64,000 bases of DNA from Calliopum simillimum (taxonomy: Eukaryota; Arthropoda; Insecta; Diptera; Lauxaniidae), in NCBI GenBank assembly GCA_951812925.1, contig OX638370.1, positions 37,141,948 through 37,205,947 of the forward strand. Direction: 5' to 3'. Positions 56,499-64,000 of the stretch are shown piece by piece. A program made the translations under genes and the position numbers. Within the stretch, counting starts at the first letter, position 1. The number at the start of each line of letters is the position of its first letter. The notes beneath the pieces are model-generated. The model had not been told where the DNA came from. It made no database searches and saw only the letters and a program-made list of their open reading frames with translations.

Positions 56499-59400
56499 AG
56501 GCTTAAGAAAAGCTTTTTTCGTTATTAAAATATGAATAAAAACTTGCTCAGATGGCAAAAGCTTGAATTTTAATTTTTCAATAGAGCAAATTAGAGTCCT
56601 GAATCCTGTTACAATGGACTGATGCAGAGATCTCTCAAATGTGCAATCTCTAAATCGTATTATGGAAATGTTGCTAAAAAACTTGCCACGTACAATTTTC
56701 CGCAATTATGTTTTCCATTGCTAGCAGCAGATTTAAAGCTGGATGGTTATCCAAGAGCCGACGCAAGACGTTTTTCAATGTTCCTGGGGTCACGCTGAGG
56801 GATAATAAAAACACGTCCACTGTCTTGTGTGCATTTATTTTGAAAAAATTTGTCTTACCTAAATCTTTTTCAACATTTCTTTCCAATTTTTTTACTGAGA
56901 ATTATTTTAATTCACGAAAATATAGGACCTGCATTTGCATTTTCTATTGTTTTTAGATGCCTATCAAAAAAATAGAAAGCAGCCATCATTGTTTTGGCAA
57001 TGTCAAAAAAAATTGAAACGAATTGGAATGGAACATATTTTCGAAGTTGGTGTTGCCAGCATATTAAGTACTATGGCACGGAGAATAGGTTGATGTCTTC
57101 AATTTTGGGTAATAAGGAAAATGTTGGGTGGTAGTGGTGGCCTGTAGTAACCATGTGGTTATGGCAAGTTGTCAAAATAAAAAAAATGGAGCCCTGATCC
57201 TGCCTTGTGTTACGCGCGGGTTATATGACAATGAAATCAAAACGTTAAAAACAAAAATATTTTCAAAATAAGGCATTAGGTACAAAGCGGCATGATAAAA
57301 ATGGTTAATCTCCGGCTAGACTATCTGATGGTCGTGCTTCTCCCTTTTTGTCCTAACGCGTGAACATAGAAAATGTCATGCCATAATGATAGCCATAAAA
57401 AAAAATTAGTGAAACTTGAGATCTAATATCCTACAGTAAACCCCAAGAAAAATCGATGAAAAGCAATCAAGTGACTCGATGTTCTGTCACTTGGAGTGCT
57501 ATTGTCCCGCCCCACCTATGGCAATTCCGGCACTCAATTATGAAATTGCCCCTGATGTACTTCAAGATTACTTACTTATAATGCTGCATACTGTATCGGA
57601 TTGGCATCCCTTTAAATAAAAAGTTTTAACGCTTCATATTCATTTTACAAATATAGATAAATCTTTATTTAAGAAATATAGGTGTATTTCTTATTTTAAT
57701 GCTTATGATTCTAACTAATCAAAGAATGGTCTTAATCCTAGTAAATTTTAAGATGTGAAGCGCTTCTTTCATTTTTGTTTCTTTTTAAATTTATTTTTTT
57801 ATTTTTTTGTAGACAAAGTAAATGCATTATTTTGTTTACTAATTCTTAAAGGACATTAAATTGAGTAATGAGAATGAATGATGTAAAGAAAAATATAATA
57901 ATGAAATGGATAAAGTGATATACAAAAAGAATAAACTTAAAATACTTTACAAGATATTTCTCACTCTATGTAGCTGCTGCTCAATTAATTGGAGATTCTG
58001 ATGGATGTTTCGGCCGGCCGTTGTTGACATATCGATGAATAAGATCTTCCGCTGCTTTTATGATGATTCAAAATTTATTTTGTTTGTTTTGCGACTTCTT
58101 TGTGTTTTGTTTATCGCTTTAATCTTTTCATGTTTTTTTTTTTTTAAACAAATTAAAATTAGTCGCGTCCGGCATTCATTTCTTTTACTTTTGCAATTTT
58201 AATGTTTTTTTCTTTATTCATTTCTTTTTGTATTAATGTTTATTTTTTTATAAGAATTTAAATACGAAATGCCAAATTCGAAAACCACAACAACACCGAG
58301 GATTCTAGCATATGCAATTGCAACTAATTTACGACAGCACGAGTAAAGAAAAAGTTAATTTAAAGTTAATCGATCTATTTTGTATTACAAATTGAATTGG
58401 TTATTTGTTTCACTTTGTTTACAGATCACTTTTACTTATTTGGCAACTCTTTGACACATTGAGCTGAGCGCACTGTCATCTTATGTTTCATTTTCTTTTT
58501 GGCCCACTGTCGTATTTCACTTTTGATCTATTTTCTTTTCATACAGTTTTGCACATCGTTATTTTTTTTTTTCTCTTCGTTTTGTAGGTTAGGTATACAC
58601 ATGTTACACGTTTCTTTTTGTCTCTGTCATCTACCCAGCGGAGTCTCAAAATGGTAGGGCTATGCACATATGCACACACACGCATACAATTTCACTGGGC
58701 AAAATTTAGCATTAAACTTATGCGTTTATTTTACATCTTTTCTTTGACTTTTGGCTTTTATTTTCTTGGGAAAATAGGCGTAGTATTTGTAGCACAAAAC
58801 AAACTATTGTACATTCACTTTTGGGTTGTTAATTTGCCTAAGTTCTTATTTTTTTATATTGAAAACTACGCGTATAATTCGATTTTGCTTTGCACTTCAC
58901 TGTTCATTAGCGTTTTAGTTTTTTTTTTCCTTGTTTTTTCTAAAAAAAACTTTTATTTAATGTTCATTAAGTGAAACAAAACCACGCCGTTTCGCACCGT
59001 TAATTTTTTTTTTTTTTTAAGCAGCTTTTGCCACGTTTCGCGCCGATCCCAAGCAACTCGTCTCCTCGAAGATTAAAAAGCAACTCCTCGCGATGCAGAT
59101 CAAAAACCAACTTTCTAACTGTCGTCGTACAGTGTCTCATGTTTCGTAAAATTACGTAGTACATTAAATTAACCCTTTAATACCTAACTCTTAAGTAAAT
59201 ATTCAAGTTTACAATTTTTGCATTTACTTCAATTTTTTTGATAGCCAAGTACAATTTTAATCTCTATTTAGCTAAATAACAAGTAAACTGTTACATAAAT
59301 AGTATTTGTTTTGATGTTAGGAATATTTTAATGAACATGAGGCATTTTCAAGAGAGACAAAATTTTCACGTTAGGCACGTCAGGGACAAAGTGACGCCTA

Positions 59401-60510
59401 AATACGGTTCCTTATTGGATAATATTGTAAAATGGCTGCGCGTTTCTAACTGGCTTTTCTGATCGAATGATTTAGTGGTATTAAAAGCTCTTCTTCCCAT
59501 TTTTCTTCGCAGTTTATGCATTCACCGCCAGATGGTTGACAGTTTATTTTCAAAATTTAACCATTTGAAGAAAATAATTAACACGAAAAGAAAATTCGCA
59601 ACAAACCTGCTTTGCTTTAAGGCTTTTCAGACTTAAAGCAAACAAGAAAACGGATTTACTGAACGTGCAATTAGTGGCGAAATGAACAAACTTATGCTAA
59701 AAGAAAGAAGACACCCGCGCGCTACACAAAGACTAGCATTAAAACCTTTAAGAAAATCGTGTGGCACGACCCACGAATAGCCGGGCAAAACAAAGTATAA
59801 TTTTGACCAATTAGTCAGATGGCAAAATTGTCCATGGGTCCAACATCACCATAACGAAGACCCCCCGGTGAAACCTCCACCGTTTAGTCCAAAAGAGGAC
59901 CTAGGGATGTAGATTGCGTCTGCCATCGGTCGAACTTTCAGTGATTTAACTCGCAAAAGGCCGGCCAAGTGCAAACGCACTCTTATCGTTATGGCTCCGC
60001 TGTCTGGAACGAGTTTTAAAACAAATATAAAAATTTAAGTAATTATTAGCAGCCTGCCTTGACAAGACTGTATGCCGAGCGGTCTCGAACATAGCTCAGT
60101 TACCTTCGGCTAAGGTTGCATTGGATACACCTCGTACGTAAATCCAGCCGCACGAAGAAAAGAAATGCACGCCCCAATAAAGTATGTATAGCTACCTTCC
60201 CAACATTCATCACCTCGTACTAGTGGCTGACAAAAGCAAAAAAAAAATTTTGGTCGCATCAAGCGAAGTCGTACGAAAAATACAAGGAGATGAATATCGA
60301 AAAGTCAACCACACACCTCCACCGGAACATGATTTGGTCGTACGACCAAATTGTCGCACGAAGTTATACCCAATGCAACCCCAGTCTTAGGGTAACCTAC
60401 AAAAGTACACAGCCGCCCAATCTGGGAACAGACGCTGACCAATAAGCCGCCCACTGTGGGAACAGACGCTTTTTGGATTCACTAGGGTACGCAGGGTCGT
60501 TACTCCCGTC
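56499..60510. other. Mixed A+T-rich DNA; right part may be the 3' LTR of the second element
   Basis: I find no convincing gene. If the second pol element has an LTR as long as the first, its 3' LTR would begin at 60511 and run leftwards for 1-3 kb. Without the partner LTR its end cannot be fixed. Two 26-base direct repeats (agccgcccaatctgggaaca type) lie at 60411-60436 and 60445-60470. Confidence 0.4.
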
Positions 60511-60511
60511 A

Positions 60512-60521
60512 TCTCTCCTTT
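60512..60521 (-). promoter_or_regulatory. Candidate polypurine tract
   Basis: AAAGGAGAGA directly precedes TG on the element strand. The position, between the pol stop and a TG dinucleotide, fits plus-strand priming. There is no second LTR to confirm it. Confidence 0.5.
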
Positions 60522-60580
60522 ATGAAAAGATGCCCTTGCGGGCGAGACAATTTTATACAAGGTAGATTTAAAAGACCGAA

Positions 60581-63500
60581 CTATGGTTTGATCTTGTCGG
60601 CATGGTATGTACCAAGATAGTTCCCTTTAAAGTCTTCCAATTCATATAATGTGCTTCCAACTTTCTTCCTTATGCGACACTTAATGAATTTTCGGTTAAA
60701 TTTTGAGATAATACCTTTTGCAAAATTGCTTTGGCTAACATTTTCTCTAAAAACCTCCTGACCTATACGATAATTAACAGGTTTCGATCGTGTATTATAA
60801 GTTTTGGTCGCTTTTTCATGAGCGATTTCCAAATTTTTTCGAATTTTATCGCGCATTCTGTTAAGGCGATCAAATTTATGTTCGATCTCAACGTCATCGT
60901 ATTCTAAACATTTGAGTTTTTGGAGAATCGCATAAGAGGAAGCGTGCTGGCACATATTCTGTCCAAAAACAGCGAAATATGGGGAACATTTTATTGCCGA
61001 GTGGTAATCACTGCGCAGAACTGAAAGAATTTGGGGTACATATCTATCCCAATTGCAATGATCGCTGTGGCCCTCAAGAAAAATTCGTAACTTAGTGATG
61101 ATTTCCCGATTTGCTCGCTCTGAAGCGTTCGCCTGCGGGGAATAAAAACCTGTTTTAATATGGTGAATACCATATCCAGACAAAAATTCTTGCATCTCCT
61201 TCGATTTGAATTGCTTACCGTTGTCGCTATGCATAAATTGAGGTACGCCAAAAGCGGGAAAAACTTCATTTTGAAAAAAATGCATCACATTGGCTGTTGT
61301 TGCTGCCCTCATTGGTTTGAGAAATATAAACTTGGTCAAATGATCAAGTGCAATGAAAAGCATGGTGTTTTTAGTTACCTTGTTCATGGGGTAAGGACCC
61401 AAAAAGTCACAATACAGCCGTTGAAAAGGACGTTCGGTTATAAACGCTTGGCCCATAGGTGGTCTTAAAATTTGGTTTGTCGGTTTTACTGACTTACAAG
61501 TGTCGCAATTTGCAACAAAGATCTTTATATCTTTTGCCATTGATGGCCAAAAATATTTTTGACGAACCCTTTCAAGTGTTTTGCCATATCCGCCATGACA
61601 ACCAGCAGTTGAATTGTGAGCAATCTTAATTGCTTCATTGGTTAAATTTTTCGGTAACCATAACTTCCACAAATCCTCCTCTTCTTCTTCACAACCTTGT
61701 CTGAATTTAACGCGCTTAAACACTAAACCTTCATTAGGGCTAACGCATAAATCAGGTAGCGAAGCATCATTTTCAGTGATGGTCTTACGAAGATCTTGGT
61801 ATTCAATGCTGTCAAAATCTGACGAACAAAGGTCAATATCAGGCATAAGATTTTCTGTGCCAATTTCGTCTACGTCAAAACGCGATAAAGCGTCCGGCAC
61901 TACGTTTAGAGCTCCTTTTCGATGCTCTATTTTAAAATCAAAGCACTGGAGTGCCAAACTCCAACGCGCTAGACGATTATTTAGATCCTTTTGAGTCATT
62001 AGCCATTTAAGGCTTGAATGGTCAGTTATGACTCTAAAAGGCAAACCTTCAATATAAGGTCGAAATTTCTTGATGCAAACCACCGCTGCCATGCACTCAA
62101 GCTCCGTAACTGTATAATTACGTTGAGCTTTGTTGAGCTTTTGAGAAACATAAGCAATGGGGTGCTCTTTACCTTCGTCATCGCATTGAAGAAGCAAACC
62201 ACCGACACCAATGCGTGATGCATCACACTGAATTATAAATTCACGAGTGAAATCTGGCTGGGCCAGGACAGGGGCTGAAGAAAGTGCAACTTTGATTTTT
62301 CCGAAGGATTCAATGGCATCATCGGTCAACTGAAAATTTCCAGTCTTTTTCCTCAAACAATCAGTTAAGGGGCCTGCTAAGTTGGCAAAATTGCTTATAA
62401 AAGAACGGTACCAATTTGCCATGCCAATAAAACGTCTTACTTGCCGAGGAGATTTAGGCAAAGGGAAGTCTTTGATGGCTTTAACCTTTTCAGGGTCCAC
62501 CTTCAGACAACCATGACCTATCCGATAGCCTAAATATTTTATTTCCCTTTGACAAAATTTGCTTTTAGCTACATTTATGGTCAGATTAGCGTCTTTTAAA
62601 CATTTAGCTACATCACTCAACAGTTGCATATGGGTGTCAAAATCTGTGGAACAAACCAATAAATCATCTAAGTAGATGAATACGTTTTCTCGGAACTTCG
62701 AAGGGATAACTTTATCCATCAGACGGCTCATTGTCTGAGGACCATTACAAAGCCCAAAGGGCATTACTTTGTAGTGATACAGGGGTCTCCCTGGAATAAC
62801 AAATGCGGTTTTCTCCTTTGAAGAATCCGATAACTTGATTTGCAGAAACGCATCTTTAAGATCGATTCCACTTATGAAATAAGTATCTTTCAATCTACTT
62901 AGTAACCCGTTTATATGGGGTAGCGGATAAGAATCCTTCTTAGTTAAGGCATTAAGCTTTCGCGAATCAATGCACAGCCTCACTTTTCCCGGTTTGCGAA
63001 CCAAGACGACAGGACTGCACCATGGTGAATTCGACTCCTCTATCACTCCCATATTCAATAGTCTATCGACTTCTTGATATGCTTCTTCTTGTCTTGGAGG
63101 TGAAAGAGGAAAATGTTTCGATTTCACAGGTACTGCATCACCTGTGTCTATATGGTGTTCTAATAAATTTGTGCAACCAAGTCCCATTTTTTCGAAAGAG
63201 GGAAACTGTGAAATAACTTTTTCAAGCGAAAACTTCTGTTCGGCAGTCAAAACATGAAAATCTAAGTCAGGGGTTTCTAACGAATCTTCACTGATACTCA
63301 ACGAGCTTATTTGTGGAAAAATGTCAGGAGCGATTGCGAATGCTCGCCAAAAATCTACTCCGAAATACGCTTCCTGAGTCAGTGATGGTGCAATATAAAA
63401 ATGTATCGATCTGGTAATACTTTTGAAAGTAACAGGAATTTCGCAAAATCCAATGATTTTTTGTCTATTTCCATCCGCAGTAGATAGCGACGACTTAAAA

Positions 63501-64000
63501 GATTTTATAGGGATTTTATGTTTTTCCAAAAATATATGGCAATCTTTTCCTAAAACAGAAACGCTAGCTCCTGAATCAAGTAGGCCAACTAAAAATCCAT
63601 CAAAAACTTTAACTTTAATGAAAGGACGATCGTCACCGCTAGTGGACAGCACAGTGGATTCTACTATTTTCCTAAATCTTTTCCGTTTCTTATGTCTCAA
63701 TCTACACTTTTTCAGATCATTAATTTTCTTTATAGAGCAAATTTCATTTTTGAAAATTCGATTTCTAACGGTTTCATAATTATTTAACCGATTTTGAAAG
63801 TCAGAGTAAGTTGTGTCTGTTTGACACGAAAAGTCACGGGTAATTGGTTTTAAAATTTTAATAACTTTATCAAAATTAGGTTTTGCTAAAGTTATAGAAT
63901 CTTCTGGTATGTTAGAACCAGATGCATTTAATTGTAACTCGGGGTTGAGTGGGAAGAACGTGAGTCCCCGGTGGCCATCACGCTCTGAGTGTGGTTTCCC
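60581..64000 (-). CDS. pol: Pol polyprotein of the second Ty3/gypsy element (open to the edge)
   Basis: 1139 codons without a stop from the GGGAAAC at the window edge to the stop at 60581. Counting from the edge, protease (LLDSGASVSVLGKDC) lies near residue 135. RT includes LCIDSRKLNALTKKDSYPL and YLDDLLVCSTDFDTH near 443. RNase H includes TDHSSLKWLM and HRKGALNVVPDALSRF. The integrase finger ends CDTCKSVK, and the core has ALDHLTKFIFLKP and HSDNGKQFKSKEM. The extreme N-terminus (GKPHSERDGHRGLTF) aligns with the start of the first element's pol (GKRQQERDLGGGFTL). All catalytic residues I checked are present, so this copy may be functional too. No ATG is needed if it is made by frameshift. Confidence 0.92.
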   Translation of the reverse strand, partial: GKPHSERDGHRGLTFFPLNPELQLNASGSNIPEDSITLAKPNFDKVIKILKPITRDFSCQTDTTYSDFQNRLNNYETVRNRIFKNEICSIKKINDLKKCRLRHKKRKRFRKIVESTVLSTSGDDRPFIKVKVFDGFLVGLLDSGASVSVLGKDCHIFLEKHKIPIKSFKSSLSTADGNRQKIIGFCEIPVTFKSITRSIHFYIAPSLTQEAYFGVDFWRAFAIAPDIFPQISSLSISEDSLETPDLDFHVLTAEQKFSLEKVISQFPSFEKMGLGCTNLLEHHIDTGDAVPVKSKHFPLSPPRQEEAYQEVDRLLNMGVIEESNSPWCSPVVLVRKPGKVRLCIDSRKLNALTKKDSYPLPHINGLLSRLKDTYFISGIDLKDAFLQIKLSDSSKEKTAFVIPGRPLYHYKVMPFGLCNGPQTMSRLMDKVIPSKFRENVFIYLDDLLVCSTDFDTHMQLLSDVAKCLKDANLTINVAKSKFCQREIKYLGYRIGHGCLKVDPEKVKAIKDFPLPKSPRQVRRFIGMANWYRSFISNFANLAGPLTDCLRKKTGNFQLTDDAIESFGKIKVALSSAPVLAQPDFTREFIIQCDASRIGVGGLLLQCDDEGKEHPIAYVSQKLNKAQRNYTVTELECMAAVVCIKKFRPYIEGLPFRVITDHSSLKWLMTQKDLNNRLARWSLALQCFDFKIEHRKGALNVVPDALSRFDVDEIGTENLMPDIDLCSSDFDSIEYQDLRKTITENDASLPDLCVSPNEGLVFKRVKFRQGCEEEEEDLWKLWLPKNLTNEAIKIAHNSTAGCHGGYGKTLERVRQKYFWPSMAKDIKIFVANCDTCKSVKPTNQILRPPMGQAFITERPFQRLYCDFLGPYPMNKVTKNTMLFIALDHLTKFIFLKPMRAATTANVMHFFQNEVFPAFGVPQFMHSDNGKQFKSKEMQEFLSGYGIHHIKTGFYSPQANASERANREIITKLRIFLEGHSDHCNWDRYVPQILSVLRSDYHSAIKCSPYFAVFGQNMCQHASSYAILQKLKCLEYDDVEIEHKFDRLNRMRDKIRKNLEIAHEKATKTYNTRSKPVNYRIGQEVFRENVSQSNFAKGIISKFNRKFIKCRIRKKVGSTLYELEDFKGNYLGTYHADKIKP
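63959..64000 (-). promoter_or_regulatory. -1 frameshift site with downstream stem, second element
   Basis: GGGAAAC occupies the last seven bases of the window (64000-63994 on the minus strand). After an 11-base spacer, CGTGA (63982-63978) can pair with TCACG (63963-63959) across a 14-base loop. The gag frame itself is outside the window, so its phase cannot be checked here. Confidence 0.7.

Larger units (their letters stand above)
60511..64000 (-). mobile_element. Second Ty3/gypsy element, internal part (runs off the right edge)
   Basis: It has a long uninterrupted pol, then a 59-base gap and a purine-rich AAAGGAGAGA (60521-60512 on the element strand) followed by TGACGGGAGT. That is the layout of a polypurine tract next to the 3' LTR start. 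The gag and 5' LTR lie outside the window. It is a relative of, but clearly distinct from, the element at 40688-52709. Confidence 0.75.

Noticed and set aside
1..64000. CRISPR arrays, bacterial operons, phage or plasmid functions
   Set aside because: The window is eukaryotic throughout. The tandem repeats seen are satellite-like or transposon-derived, with none of the regular repeat-spacer structure of CRISPR.

Overview
The window is nuclear DNA of a higher fly (Brachycera). Short GT-AG introns of about 60 bases, high A+T, and four host genes that read as fly orthologues support this. A tephritid-like genome is a guess from the transposon load, not shown by the sequence. I found no bacterial features, tRNA, rRNA or CRISPR.

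Host genes, left to right: (1) the first coding exon of myo-inositol-1-phosphate synthase (Inos, minus, 1994-2119; the rest lies off the left edge); (2) HPS5/pink, a BLOC-2 subunit, minus, five exons, 13499-17370, 793 aa; (3) PEX13, the peroxisomal docking protein, plus, three coding exons, 20544-22523, 461 aa; (4) Dp, the E2F dimerisation partner, minus, ten coding exons, 26729-36414, 435 aa. HPS5 and PEX13 are divergent, and PEX13 and Dp are convergent. These genes do not form one pathway. Past the Dp stop codon the same frame stays open for 97 more codons of coding-like sequence.

Most other DNA is transposon-derived. Between Inos and HPS5 (2.5-13.5 kb) lie several short inverted-repeat elements, a TTAA-flanked piggyBac-like element, an internally deleted mariner with perfect ends, and tandem arrays with a GGGCGTGGCACCGCCC core. 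HPS5 intron 2 carries a 0.7-kb foldback with nearly identical 300-base arms. The HPS5-PEX13 gap holds a nested TIR element and an RTE-like LINE fragment. Dp introns hold Tc1/mariner remnants, a LINE tail with a clear target duplication, and two hairpin MITEs.

From 38 kb to the right edge the DNA is almost entirely retrotransposon. A decayed Ty3/gypsy element (plus, 39082-55809) was split by a 12,022-base, apparently intact Ty3/gypsy element in minus orientation (40688-52709). That insert has 2606-base LTRs, a CCTT target duplication and intact gag (617 aa) and pol (1148 aa). The decayed host also carries a 440-base solo LTR flanked by AGTAT. A second, related long pol (minus, 60581-64000) runs off the right edge. 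Both pol frames begin at a GGGAAAC slippery heptamer followed, after exactly 11 bases, by the same 5-bp stem with a 14-base loop.

Limits: exon joins and family names come from reading the sequence and from memory of the families. No alignment, database search or RNA data were available.
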